64,000 nucleotides of DNA. Origin: MPNP01 sp965215545 (GTDB taxonomy: Bacteria > Pseudomonadota > Alphaproteobacteria > Rhodobacterales > Rhodobacteraceae). Of this stretch, positions 8,540 to 17,314 are shown in pieces (the first letter of the stretch is position 1; the number at the start of each line of letters is the position of its first letter). The DNA lies in assembly GCA_965215545.1 (NCBI GenBank), contig OZ244066.1, positions 2,046,001-2,110,000 on the forward strand. The letters are read 5' to 3'. The translations under genes and the position numbers were made by a program. The notes under the pieces were generated by a model. It was not told where the DNA came from. It did no database searches and saw only the letters and a list, made by a program, of their open reading frames with translations.

Positions 8540-9568
8540 ATGACGTCGACACTCCATCACCATGCCCGACTCTCGGTTGCACCGATGATGGGGTGCACGG
8601 ACCGACACTGTCGGTATCTGCACCGGCAGATCACCAGCCATGCGCTGCTGTATACGGAAATGATCCATGCCAATGCCATCGTGCACGGGTCCACCGAGTC
8701 AATGCTTCAGATTGATCCAGTTGAACACCCGGTTGCGCTCCAACTCGGCGGTCGTGAACCGCAAGCCATGTACGCAGCGGCCACCGCGGCAGCCAAGGCC
8801 GGGTATGATGAGGTCAACCTCAACGCCGGATGCCCTTCACCCAGAGTCCAGCGCGGCAGTTTTGGTGCCATCCTCATGACAATGCCTGATGTTGCTGCCG
8901 ACTGCGTTGCAGCCCTGCAGGATGGGGCTCCCGATCTCGACATCACCGTCAAATGCCGCATCGGGGTTGATGATCACGATCCGGACATCATCCTGCCCCG
9001 CTTTCTTGAGGTCATGGCAGCCCGGGGGATCAAGCGGGTGATCATCCATGCCCGCAAGGCCCTGCTCAAGGGACTCAGCCCCAGAGAGAATCGCACCATA
9101 CCGCCCCTCAATTACGCCATTGTCCATCGCATGAAGCAGCAGTTTCCCCATCTCGGCATCAGCCTCAACGGCGGGATCGCCAGCCTTGATCAGGTCACCA
9201 CCGCGCTCAGGGATGGCCTTGATGGCGTGATGATCGGTCGCACAGCCTATCGTCATCCCATGGCCATCCTCGCTGCTGCCGATATGATCGTATTCAAACA
9301 GCAGCGGGCGGCTGATCTCGAGACCATCGTCAGTGCCATGGCCAGCTATATCGATCGGATGCAACGCCGGGGCGCCGAGCCCTATCACATCGCCAGACAT
9401 ATGCACGGTCTCCTGACTGGCCAGTCCGGGGCCAGGGCCTGGCGCACGGCACTGTCAGATCGCCGGGCAATCAATGATGGGGGTTCGGCATACCTGCTTG
9501 AGGCATACGCCACAGTCCACGCTCTCCAGAACAGGGCCGGAGGAGATCAGCAACGGCGGGCATCGTGA
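8540..9568 (+). CDS. dusA: tRNA-dihydrouridine(20/20a) synthase DusA
   Basis: 342 residues, full length for DusA. It is an FMN-dependent NADPH enzyme that reduces uridine 20/20a in the tRNA D-loop. Visible motifs: N-terminal SVAPMMGCTDRHCRYLHRQ (FMN-binding barrel start), YTEMIHANAIVHG, LQLGGREP, and the catalytic-Cys segment VNLNAGCPSPRVQRGSFGA. Later come VIIHARKALLKGLSP and GVMIGRTAYRHP (phosphate-binding), and the C-terminal ARHMHGLLTGQSGARAW helix typical of the DusA subgroup. Monocistronic as far as can be seen. Confidence 0.95.
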   Translation: MTSTLHHHARLSVAPMMGCTDRHCRYLHRQITSHALLYTEMIHANAIVHGSTESMLQIDPVEHPVALQLGGREPQAMYAAATAAAKAGYDEVNLNAGCPSPRVQRGSFGAILMTMPDVAADCVAALQDGAPDLDITVKCRIGVDDHDPDIILPRFLEVMAARGIKRVIIHARKALLKGLSPRENRTIPPLNYAIVHRMKQQFPHLGISLNGGIASLDQVTTALRDGLDGVMIGRTAYRHPMAILAAADMIVFKQQRAADLETIVSAMASYIDRMQRRGAEPYHIARHMHGLLTGQSGARAWRTALSDRRAINDGGSAYLLEAYATVHALQNRAGGDQQRRAS

Positions 9569-9728
9569 TCGGAATTCCTGCCCGATGCTCCGAGCAAGGA
9601 CATCCCGCGGTCGTGTCTGCCACCCTCGGACCCTGTTGAGCAAGCCGGGGTTTGATGCAGACCATGGGGGCCGGTCAGGTGGATGAAGCGCCATTCCCAA
9701 CACCGATCGAATCGCCTTGCGACCGATG

Positions 9729-9968
9729 TCAGCCGATCTGTGAGCGCTTGCGGCCCCGGCGTCCGCCACGACGGCGCGCGAGCAGCGGTCGTCGGGCCGG
9801 CAGATCCTGCATGATCGCCTGCCGTTGAGCCGGGCTGTACCGCGACCAACGTTCGATTTCCGCCTCTGTCCGCAGGCAACCGATGCACAGGCGGGATTGG
9901 GGGTGGATGACGCAAATGTTCTGGCAGGGACTGGCGGACCCAGCCCGGGTCGAGTTTCGTTGTGTCAT
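9729..9968 (-). CDS. DUF1289 domain protein
   Basis: 79 residues. SPCQNICVIHPQSRLCIGC followed by RTEAEIERWSRYSPAQRQ is the DUF1289 pattern: four cysteines, probably a metal site, then an E-I-x-x-W helix. The C-terminus is a basic Arg-rich tail. Function unknown. Its start overlaps the end of ruvX by four bases (ATGA), so it is translationally coupled as the distal gene of that operon. Small DUF1289 proteins are common in proteobacteria. Confidence 0.8.
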   Translation of the reverse strand: MTQRNSTRAGSASPCQNICVIHPQSRLCIGCLRTEAEIERWSRYSPAQRQAIMQDLPARRPLLARRRGGRRGRKRSQIG

Positions 9969-10441
9969 TGCTGAACCCGGGCAGCTTGCATGCGATCAAG
10001 AGCTGTCTGCAGAATGAGGCAGGCGGCAACACTGTCGATGACTTCCCGCCGCCGCCGCCGGGTGGCACCGGTCTCCAGCAGCGCTTTCTCGGCGGCAACA
10101 GTTGTCAGTCTCTCATCGATCATCGCATATGGCAACATGAGTTCCTCTGCAAGATTCCCGGCATAGTCACGGGCGGACTGGCTGGCTGGCCCCTCGGTGC
10201 TGTTCATGTTGACCGGCAGTCCAAAGATCAGGCCTCCCGGGACCCGGGACCCCAGAATGCGCCCGAGAGCACGCGCATCCCGCCTGCCTCCCTGCCGACC
10301 ATAGACGGACAGGGGGCTGGCCACCGAGCACTCGGTATCGGACACGGCAACACCGACCTGCCGGGCCCCGATATCGATCCCGACGAGGATGCCGCCATTG
10401 CGGGCGCGAGCCATGTCTGCAAGGGAGACCTCGACCGTCAT
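9965..10441 (-). CDS. ruvX: Putative pre-16S rRNA nuclease / Holliday junction resolvase RuvX (YqgF)
   Basis: 158 residues, normal length. The RNase H-like fold is marked by GILVGIDIGARQVGVAVSD (first catalytic Asp), GGLIFGLPVNMNSTEGP, the LPYAMIDERLTTV segment with catalytic acidic residues, and the helix RREVIDSVAACLILQTAL with the last conserved Asp. The family matures the 5' end of 16S rRNA and has also been linked to transcription anti-termination. Followed by the overlapping DUF1289 gene and preceded by ccmI on the same strand. Confidence 0.9.
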   Translation of the reverse strand: MTVEVSLADMARARNGGILVGIDIGARQVGVAVSDTECSVASPLSVYGRQGGRRDARALGRILGSRVPGGLIFGLPVNMNSTEGPASQSARDYAGNLAEELMLPYAMIDERLTTVAAEKALLETGATRRRRREVIDSVAACLILQTALDRMQAARVQQ

Positions 10442-10483
10442 GGCACCGCTTCTGCCCGACCCGTCATCGGCTCACGCCCGTGA

Positions 10484-11425
10484 TCATCGTCTCATGCCAT
10501 CCTGCTGATGCTCAGCCAGATGCTCAATGCCGGCCGCATAGGCCGCAAAGGGCAGGGCCTCGTGTATCTGTCTGCCGATGGGATCATCCGCCGGGATTGT
10601 CTCGAGAATGCCGAGCCACTGCCAGTAACCCAAGTCAGGACGTCCGGTCTGGATATCCAGCAAACCGCTGAGATAACGGGCCCGGACATTGCCGGGATCG
10701 AGGGCGAGGGCCGCAACCAGATGGGATTCGGCCTCAGGCGAGACATAGCCACCGGCTTCGGCAACCAGATAGGCGGCCATCCGGGCATGATGCCGGGCAT
10801 CAACCCCGTGTTTGAGATGCTCGATGGCCTGGCCCTGCAATCGAGTTGCGACATGGTACTGGCCCTGTGCTGCCTGCTCGATGGCGAGGGCCACAAGGGC
10901 CTCTGGATCCTTCGTGGATGCGACGAGAAGCGCGGCCTGCTCATCTGTCAGACCGCGTTCTTGCGTGTCATTGAGGAGAATGAATTCCTGGATGTATGCA
11001 GCCTGACCGGGTCGTGCATGGCGGATCTCCCGGGCCTGTTCAATGCGTGCCGCAACAGGCATGTCCGGCAGGTGCTGATAGCCCGAGAGCGGCAACAGGA
11101 GCAGCGTTCCCGGTACAAGCAGGAGTACTGTCATGACAGTTGCGGCCCAGCGCACGAAGTGGGGGACGGTTCGTTCGATCAGGGCAGCATCATGCCGACG
11201 ACCGGCAGCGAGGATCCGACGATGGATATCCCGGGTGGAACGTTCACCCTCGGCTTCTGCAAGCGTTCCGGTGGCAACGTCCCTTACGATTCGGCGCAAC
11301 TGGCCCCTGTAGACATCAAGATCCATGTCCAGATCGCGGGCCAAGGGTGCCTCGGTACGCCAGATCTGAACGATGACTATGACTGCACACACGCAAGTCA
11401 GGACAATGAAGATTGCCGCCCACAT
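10484..11425 (-). CDS. ccmI: Cytochrome c biogenesis protein CcmI-like
   Basis: About 313 residues from ATG 11425. Two membrane segments (MWAAIFIVLTCVCAVIVIV at the N-terminus and VRWAATVMTVLLLVPGTLLL in the middle) bracket a cytoplasmic loop containing DLDVYRGQLRRIVRDVATG, a typical CcmI motif. The periplasmic C-terminal half is TPR-like (GQYHVATRLQGQAIEHLKHG and RARYLSGLLDIQTGRPDLGY). CcmI helps deliver apocytochrome c to the haem-ligation complex. The other ccm genes are not nearby. The open frame extends upstream, but the start was chosen because the hydrophobic anchor begins there. Confidence 0.8.
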   Translation of the reverse strand: MWAAIFIVLTCVCAVIVIVQIWRTEAPLARDLDMDLDVYRGQLRRIVRDVATGTLAEAEGERSTRDIHRRILAAGRRHDAALIERTVPHFVRWAATVMTVLLLVPGTLLLLPLSGYQHLPDMPVAARIEQAREIRHARPGQAAYIQEFILLNDTQERGLTDEQAALLVASTKDPEALVALAIEQAAQGQYHVATRLQGQAIEHLKHGVDARHHARMAAYLVAEAGGYVSPEAESHLVAALALDPGNVRARYLSGLLDIQTGRPDLGYWQWLGILETIPADDPIGRQIHEALPFAAYAAGIEHLAEHQQDGMRR

Positions 11426-11940
11426 GATGCCAAGTATGCCAGCGGGGGTGGAAATCAGCAAGACAGGGATGATCGGGACGGTCTGAATGACATTGCAGGG
11501 CTGGTGGGCATGAAATGCAGCGGGGCGAGCGGGTGGCATCGGCATTCTTGCTGTCCGCGCCGTCCTCGATCTGATTGCTTCAATACGATCTCGGCCCGGG
11601 ACAGTGACCTGGCAGCCATCCGAGGCTGTCCACAGGGTCAATGACACCCGGTCGCACCTGGTACAGGTGACCTGATTCGATTGACTCGTGCCAGGACCTT
11701 GGACTCGTCAGACAGCCCACTCCACCGACCGCCTCCGGGGGTGTTCCACGAGCCGGGTCATGCCAAACTGGCATGCTTGCTCATCGCGGCGCGGTGGGCA
11801 CGTTTGGCACCCAGCGCACCGCGTAGAATGCCGCTCCTTGGGCTGCAGTGCCGAGGGGATGGCCCGAAACCGGGCGGCGTGAACCCACCATCCATGCCGG
11901 TACCGTTGGTCTCCAGAGCCAACGGGCTCGACCTATGCCA
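11426..11940. other. Gene-free stretch of about 500 bp
   Basis: Lies between ccmI and the 3' end of the AAA-ATPase gene, both on the minus strand, and should contain the ccmI promoter. No convincing gene, RNA or repeat was seen. Confidence 0.4.
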
Positions 11941-13509
11941 TCACGGGCTGCCGACCGCCTCCGCCCGGACCTCCAGGAGGTTCCGTGCCTCGCGCCCGCA
12001 AGCGATGGCAAGCAAGTGGACGGTCTGCCCACGGTAGGTGTCGGCATGGCCCCGGTCCCGCATCTGGGCGTGCGCGGCAGCCAGAGCAGTCTCGGCCGCC
12101 GCGGGGCTGTCCGCCATCTTGAATTCGAGAATGAAGACCTGTGCGCCGAGCGACACCACCATGTCGGCGCGCCCATGGCTGGTGGCCGCCTCGGCGTGCA
12201 CATCGACGCCGATGGCACGGAAGACCATGTGCAGGAGACTGGCATACCAGGCCTCGTAGCGGGCGAGGTCGCCTGTGGTGTGCCACTGGTAGGGAATGCT
12301 GGCCAGCCAGGCCTTGAGGGTCTCGGCGAAGCCTGTGAAGTCGTTGGCCTCGAGAAGGGCACGCAGTGTCTGCCCTTGGCGTCCCGCCTCCACCCCGGCC
12401 TTGCCCAGATACGCGAGCAAGCCCCGGTTCAGGCTGATCCGCACTTCCTGATTGGGATAGTCGAGCCGATAGAGCGTGTCGAACCCATCCCTCTGCGCGT
12501 CGGTGATGGTCAGGTAGCCGGTCTGGAACAGGAGGGCCTCGATGCCGATGTCGTCCACATCGAATTTCGAGACCAGGGACCGGTCGGTCCTCCGGCCCTC
12601 GATCTCCTGCAGGCTGACCGACTTGGCCTTGAGGGTCTCGAACAGGAAGGTCGGCGAGCCGGTCTCGAACCAGTGAGGCTCGAACTCCCGGCTGCGCAGG
12701 AACAGGAGCACATCGAAGGGATTGTAGAGCCGCTCGTCCCCCAGCCAGTGGTAGCCATTGTACCAGCTGCGGATGGCGTCGCGGTCGAGGCCGGCGAGTT
12801 CGGGGGCAAAGACGGTGTCGAGATCGGCCTCGGTGTAGCCACAGAGGGTGGCAAAGCGGGGATCGAGACTGATGTCCTCGAGGTTGTTGAGGCCCGAGAA
12901 CAGGCTGACCCTGGAAAACATGCTGATGCCGGTCACGAACACGAAGCGGACATGGGCAGCCGCGCCCTTGATGATGCCATAGAAGCCCCGCAGATAGTCG
13001 CGGTTGGCCCGGGCCCGGTCCGGATCATTGAGGGCATCGAGGATGGGCTTGTCGTATTCGTCGACGAGGACCACCACGCGTTGGCCCGTGATGTGGTGGA
13101 GACGGTCCAGCAGGTTGCGCAGACGGCGGGGGCCGGTATCCGAGGTGGCGGCTGGCGGGAGGCCGGCATGCCGCTCGAGGCCTTCCAACTGTTCGATGAT
13201 GTCCCCTTCGATCTCCTCCGGTCCATCATACTTGCCGTCGAAACTGAGCCGCACCACGGGGTGGGTCACGGACCAGTCCCAGTTTGGGTGGATGGCGAGG
13301 CCCCGGAACAGGGCCTCCTGCCCCTCGAAGAGGGCCTTGATGGTGTCAAGGAGCAGACTCTTGCCGAAGCGACGGGGGCGGGACAGGAAGTAGTGCCGTC
13401 CCTCGGCCACCAGCTGCCGGATCAGTGGGGTCTTGTCGACGTAGTAGAAATCTTCGCTTCGGATGGTCGCGAAGTCCTGGATGCCGATGGGCAGATGGGG
13501 GCGGGTCAT
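11941..13509 (-). CDS. AAA-ATPase-like / PD-(D/E)XK nuclease superfamily protein
   Basis: About 522 residues. N-terminal AAA-ATPase-like domain (PF09820 type): PIGIQDFATIRSEDFYYVDK, Walker A-like SRPRRFGKSLLLDT and Walker B VVVLVDEYDKPIL. The linker ends with SWYNGYHW. The C-terminal nuclease-like domain has GRADMVVSLGAQVFILEFK, the D-(x)n-E-x-K core of the PD-(D/E)XK superfamily. Such proteins occur in many copies in Bacteroidetes and some symbionts; their role is not established, though nucleic-acid or conflict functions have been suggested. The start at ATG 13509 was chosen because the domain begins six residues later. All catalytic motifs look intact. A 544-bp repeat lies 150 bp upstream. 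Confidence 0.85.
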   Translation of the reverse strand: MTRPHLPIGIQDFATIRSEDFYYVDKTPLIRQLVAEGRHYFLSRPRRFGKSLLLDTIKALFEGQEALFRGLAIHPNWDWSVTHPVVRLSFDGKYDGPEEIEGDIIEQLEGLERHAGLPPAATSDTGPRRLRNLLDRLHHITGQRVVVLVDEYDKPILDALNDPDRARANRDYLRGFYGIIKGAAAHVRFVFVTGISMFSRVSLFSGLNNLEDISLDPRFATLCGYTEADLDTVFAPELAGLDRDAIRSWYNGYHWLGDERLYNPFDVLLFLRSREFEPHWFETGSPTFLFETLKAKSVSLQEIEGRRTDRSLVSKFDVDDIGIEALLFQTGYLTITDAQRDGFDTLYRLDYPNQEVRISLNRGLLAYLGKAGVEAGRQGQTLRALLEANDFTGFAETLKAWLASIPYQWHTTGDLARYEAWYASLLHMVFRAIGVDVHAEAATSHGRADMVVSLGAQVFILEFKMADSPAAAETALAAAHAQMRDRGHADTYRGQTVHLLAIACGREARNLLEVRAEAVGSP

Positions 13510-13656
13510 GCGGGCCTTCCGTGGTTGGCGGCGAAGTGGAGGTTGCTCTCTCCGTGTGCTGACGGGACTGTACCACAGAATACCGGCGGAGGGCAGAGGG
13601 GTCACACTTGGGCTGGACAGTTCCACGGATGCCGGTGACCTGAAAATTCTGATTTT

Positions 13657-14200
13657 TCAGTAACTGTTCAGGGTCTTCCTGTCCGCCACGCCCGGCCCGT
13701 CGCGTGGGTGCTTGACACTGGGTACCGTATCGCCCCTACGCCCATCACCCAAGACGGCCCAGGCCGCGGTGACAGGCAGCAGACAGGGCAGGCAGACATC
13801 CCGTGTCAGGACCCATCGACGATCTTGAGTCATTGACCAACCCGGTTGCCGTCCCGACCGCTCGCCCTGATCGTGTCCTTGCATGGTCCCCCAGTCAAAC
13901 CCATGGACCCGTCAATTGCATGGGTGGCGGCAGCCGCGGGTGGCACCATGACAGCATCGTGGCCACCGGGACGGACTCCTGCAGTTCCGGCGACCAACAC
14001 TGCGCCCGCGCAAGGTGCAGCCGACGATCGCCGACCGTGGCCGGCGCACCGAGGGGTCCGGCACCATGTGGTGTTACGGTGCGGGCTGGCCATGGCCCGC
14101 CGGCAGGGCTGATGGGCCGGATTGCCGAGATGGAATCCGCTCCGGCTCACTGATCATCCTCCGGGGCCCGTGGTTTCCGGTTCGGGAACCTGAACAGTTA
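13657..14200. repeat. 544-bp repeat, copy 1 (MITE-like, with terminal inverted repeats)
   Basis: Apparently identical over its whole length to 15256-15799, as the translations in several frames agree exactly. The ends are inverted: TAACTGTTCAGG at 13661-13672 and CCTGAACAGTTA at 14189-14200. Both copies are preceded by TCAG. Several short open frames lie inside, but none resembles a transposase, so this looks like a non-autonomous element or a deleted IS. A hairpin CTGAAAA/TTTTCAG lies just outside the left end (about 13641-13660). Confidence 0.85.
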
Positions 14201-14212
14201 CGTTGGCGGTTA

Positions 14213-14623
14213 CTATTTGCGAGGCAAGAATAGCCTAATCACGCTTGGGATCGCTCCAGCGGCTCCCAACACGACAACCGCAATCCAAGGTTGTCCAATA
14301 TACGCACAAAAACACGCGGCGACCGTCAACGCCAGCGATACCAAAATGCTTCCCAGTACACGAAGCCGATCATTACGCAGCAAGAATGCATTGCTTTTGT
14401 GTCGACTGCTTTGTTCATTTTCAGACAGACGCATAATCCTGTCTGCAAAGCCAGGTTGGATCCGCTCATATTTTTCCATCGTGTCAGGAGACGGGATCGG
14501 GCCTGAAAACTGTTCGGCAATAATCCCGACAACTTCGGACGGAATCCCCTCTGAAACTTCAACGGTGATCTTGCCAGAGGGGACAAGATTGCCATCGGCA
14601 TCCTTGTCAGATTTCTCGCTCAT
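14213..14623 (-). CDS. DUF2335 domain membrane protein
   Basis: 136 residues. The middle reads FSGPIPSPDTMEKYERIQPG followed by FADRIMRLSENEQSSRHKS, the hallmark of DUF2335 (PF10097). After it come two hydrophobic segments (about residues 87-110, LGSILVSLALTVAACFCAYIG, and 112-131, WIAVVVLGAAGAIPSVIRLF) and a short basic tail. It should therefore be an inner-membrane hairpin with a cytosolic N-terminus. Family function is unknown; members often occur in phage- or island-associated DNA. Its ATG directly follows the TGA of the upstream gene, so the two are co-translated. Base composition is lower in G+C than the surroundings, which suggests transfer. Confidence 0.8.
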   Translation of the reverse strand: MSEKSDKDADGNLVPSGKITVEVSEGIPSEVVGIIAEQFSGPIPSPDTMEKYERIQPGFADRIMRLSENEQSSRHKSNAFLLRNDRLRVLGSILVSLALTVAACFCAYIGQPWIAVVVLGAAGAIPSVIRLFLPRK

Positions 14624-15013
14624 TCAGGCAACCTCTGACAAGGATTTCCGGAAATACCCCTTGATGTTTTGGGCATCCTGCACAAAGCCCAAGCGACCGC
14701 TGCGAACAGGTCTTAGTCTGACTTGCTCGGGCATCACATACATATCATCGAAATAATCAAAGGCGCTTCTGCCGGTCTGTAGGCCGTGGATCTTTTCCAA
14801 TTCTGCGAAGATCTCCCGGTCTTCCGGCAAAGTCACTTGAATAACGAATGTTTTCTTGGCCGTTCTGGGTCTCATGATCATCTTTCCCTGGCGCGTTCCC
14901 CGCGCATACATCACCGGGAATCCGATAATCAAGTCGAAAACGAAACGGGTAGCGTCCTCAGCAGCAGCGCTTGGCCTTCTCGGGGTATGCTCGGGATATG
15001 TGTAAGAAGTTGC
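14624..15013 (-). CDS. Hypothetical protein paired with the DUF2335 gene
   Basis: About 129 residues from ATG 15013. The open frame continues upstream to 15136 with other possible starts, and the ribosome-binding site is weak. It is a soluble, basic protein: RQGKMIMRPRTAKKTFVIQV, then EDREIFAELEKIHGLQTGRS, FDYFDDMYVMPEQVRLRP and a C-terminal FRKSLSEVA. I recognise no family. It abuts the DUF2335 gene with no gap and shares its lower G+C content, so the pair is probably one functional unit. It could be a cytosolic partner, sensor or regulator of the membrane protein, but nothing in the sequence decides this. Confidence 0.6.
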   Translation of the reverse strand, partial: ATSYTYPEHTPRRPSAAAEDATRFVFDLIIGFPVMYARGTRQGKMIMRPRTAKKTFVIQVTLPEDREIFAELEKIHGLQTGRSAFDYFDDMYVMPEQVRLRPVRSGRLGFVQDAQNIKGYFRKSLSEVA

Positions 15014-15255
15014 CATAGGGTCCCGTTCAGCCAGTTTCAGGCTGCCAACTGCAGCCCACACGGAAATTCGAATGGTCACTTGAATTGCCCCACACTTTTT
15101 TGCGGCACTCTCCATTTTGATTGCACTCATCTCCACGTACCCGACCCCCTCTCCAGGACCGCCATGGACTCCCTCGCCTCCGTGTTCCGGGGTGTGCCGG
15201 GATCCCTGATCTCATTGCGACCAATCCATCGACGGCCAGTGGCCTTGCAAGTCGG

Positions 15256-15799
15256 TCAGTAACTGTTCAGGGTCTTCCTGTCCGCCACGCCCGGCCCGTC
15301 GCGTGGGTGCTTGACACTGGGTACCGTATCGCCCCTACGCCCATCACCCAAGACGGCCCAGGCCGCGGTGACAGGCAGCAGACAGGGCAGGCAGACATCC
15401 CGTGTCAGGACCCATCGACGATCTTGAGTCATTGACCAACCCGGTTGCCGTCCCGACCGCTCGCCCTGATCGTGTCCTTGCATGGTCCCCCAGTCAAACC
15501 CATGGACCCGTCAATTGCATGGGTGGCGGCAGCCGCGGGTGGCACCATGACAGCATCGTGGCCACCGGGACGGACTCCTGCAGTTCCGGCGACCAACACT
15601 GCGCCCGCGCAAGGTGCAGCCGACGATCGCCGACCGTGGCCGGCGCACCGAGGGGTCCGGCACCATGTGGTGTTACGGTGCGGGCTGGCCATGGCCCGCC
15701 GGCAGGGCTGATGGGCCGGATTGCCGAGATGGAATCCGCTCCGGCTCACTGATCATCCTCCGGGGCCCGTGGTTTCCGGTTCGGGAACCTGAACAGTTA
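15256..15799. repeat. 544-bp repeat, copy 2 (MITE-like, with terminal inverted repeats)
   Basis: Second, same-orientation copy of 13657-14200. The inverted ends are TAACTGTTCAGG (from 15260) and CCTGAACAGTTA (to 15799). The right end lies about 200 bp upstream of the sarcosine oxidase operon, so it could influence that operon's expression. A run of seven T follows it. Confidence 0.85.
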
Positions 15800-16001
15800 A
15801 ATTTTTTTCATAGGGATGGATCGGTCGTTCCAAATACGGGGAGGAAGGTGGGGTATTTCCGAACCGGCATGGCCCCCTATCCGTCAATCTGCTTTTTGCT
15901 GTGCCGGCCCTGTGGTCGGTACGGAAGATGCTTCGGGCAGGGAAGGCTTGTAGTGGGAGAAAAAATCCTCCATGAAAGCGATGGGATTTTGGGAGTTGTG
16001 C

Positions 16002-17249
16002 GTGAGCAGATATTCATTCATTGCACTGGCTCGGGAAGCCTGGCGTCATCACCGTGGTTGGGGACGGGCCTGGGAGACCCCGGCTCCGGATGCAAGCTAT
16101 GATGTCATTGTGGTCGGGGCCGGCGGCCATGGCCTGGCCACGGCGTACTATCTGGGCCAGAACCATGGCATCACCAATGTGGCCGTCCTCGAAAAGGGCT
16201 GGCTCGGTGGCGGCAATACCGGGCGCAACACGACGATCATCCGCTCGAATTATCTGCAGGATGCCTCGGTGGCAATCTATGAAAAGTCTCGCAGCCTCTA
16301 CGAGACCCTCAGCCAGGATCTGAACTACAATGTCATGTTCAGCCCGCGCGGCGTCCTCAATCTGGCCCAGACCCATCACGAGGTGCGCACCTACCAGCGG
16401 ATCGCCAGTGCCAACAGCATCCAGGGGATCGAAACCGAATACATCACACCGGAAGCGGTGCAGAAACTCTGCCCTGCCCTGAATCTTCATGGCCGCCATT
16501 ATCCGGTTCTCGGATCCCTGTGGCAGCCGCGCGGCGGCACGGCCCGGCATGATGCCGTGGCCTGGGCCCTGGCGCGGGCCTGTTCCGGCATGGGCATGCA
16601 CATCATTGAGAAATGCCGGGTGACGGGCATCCAGTCGAACAATGGTGCAGTGACAGGGGTGGAGACCACCAGGGGTTCCATACGATGCAAGAAACTTGTC
16701 CTGGTGGCGGCCGGTCATTCGGGTGTGCTGGCCGACATGGCCGGATTCAGGTTGCCGGTTGTGTCCGTGGCCCTCCAGGCCCTTGTGAGTGAGCCGGTCA
16801 AACCCTGTCTGGATGTCGTCGTGATGGCCAATACGGTCCATGGATACATCAGCCAGTCCGACAAGGGCGAGATGGTCATTGGCGGTGGGGCGGATCAGTA
16901 TGTCAATTATACCCAGCGCGGGGGTTTTGAGCACATCGAGGAGACGGTTCGGGCTCTCATCGAGCTCTTCCCCTTCCTGTCCAACCTGGCCATGTTGCGC
17001 CAGTGGGGCGGTATTGTCGATATGACCGGGGACCGCTCCCCGATCCTGTCGACGACGCCCATGACCAATGTCTTTCTCAACTGTGGCTGGGGCACCGGCG
17101 GCTTCAAGGCCATACCGGGTTCGGGCTGGGCCATGGCCGAACTCGTCGCCAGGGGTGAGCCCGGCACCCTGGCGGCACCCTTTGCGCTCGATCGATTCAG
17201 GGATGGACGGTATGTTGATGAAAGCGTGGCCGCCGGAGTTGCACATTGA
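16002..17249 (+). CDS. soxB: Sarcosine oxidase subunit beta
   Basis: 415 residues from GTG 16002, which has GGGAG seven bases upstream and gives the usual beginning SRYSFIALAREAWRHHRGW. An in-frame ATG at 15972 would add ten residues. It is the FAD/FMN-binding dehydrogenase subunit of heterotetrameric sarcosine oxidase, which demethylates sarcosine to glycine, H2O2 and 5,10-methylene-THF. Motifs: dinucleotide fold YDVIVVGAGGHGLATAYYL, LEKGWLGGGNTGRNTTIIR (the region of the covalent flavin histidine in the family) and C-terminal NCGWGTGGFKAIPGSG. First gene of soxBDAG. Confidence 0.93.
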   Translation: MSRYSFIALAREAWRHHRGWGRAWETPAPDASYDVIVVGAGGHGLATAYYLGQNHGITNVAVLEKGWLGGGNTGRNTTIIRSNYLQDASVAIYEKSRSLYETLSQDLNYNVMFSPRGVLNLAQTHHEVRTYQRIASANSIQGIETEYITPEAVQKLCPALNLHGRHYPVLGSLWQPRGGTARHDAVAWALARACSGMGMHIIEKCRVTGIQSNNGAVTGVETTRGSIRCKKLVLVAAGHSGVLADMAGFRLPVVSVALQALVSEPVKPCLDVVVMANTVHGYISQSDKGEMVIGGGADQYVNYTQRGGFEHIEETVRALIELFPFLSNLAMLRQWGGIVDMTGDRSPILSTTPMTNVFLNCGWGTGGFKAIPGSGWAMAELVARGEPGTLAAPFALDRFRDGRYVDESVAAGVAH

Positions 17250-17314
17250 GGTGGTCATGATGAAGGATTGTGGCCTGATCCACTGCTGGCTGCCTTTGGT
17301 CCGGAGGATGTGAT

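Larger units (their letters stand above)
13657..15799. mobile_element. Composite-transposon-like unit: two direct 544-bp repeats around a two-gene cargo
   Basis: Two direct copies of the same inverted-repeat-ended sequence (offset 1599 bp) enclose about 1.05 kb of visibly lower-G+C DNA (14201-15255) with two adjoining minus-strand genes. The identity of the copies implies recent duplication or ongoing gene conversion. No transposase is encoded between or within the repeats. It could move as a unit in trans, or be amplified or deleted by recombination between the copies. Confidence 0.6.

Noticed and set aside
11848..13638. Long plus-strand open frame (596 codons) opposite the AAA-ATPase gene
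   Set aside because: The sense strand has Walker A, Walker B and nuclease motifs in order; the antisense product is low-complexity and matches nothing.
13846..14112. 88-codon frame inside the 544-bp repeat as a transposase fragment
   Set aside because: No catalytic or DNA-binding motif; Pro/Ala-rich composition typical of a chance frame in G+C-rich DNA.
15800..16001. Riboswitch upstream of soxB
   Set aside because: The leader is short, has no recognisable glycine- or SAM-type core, and no alternative terminator hairpin is visible.
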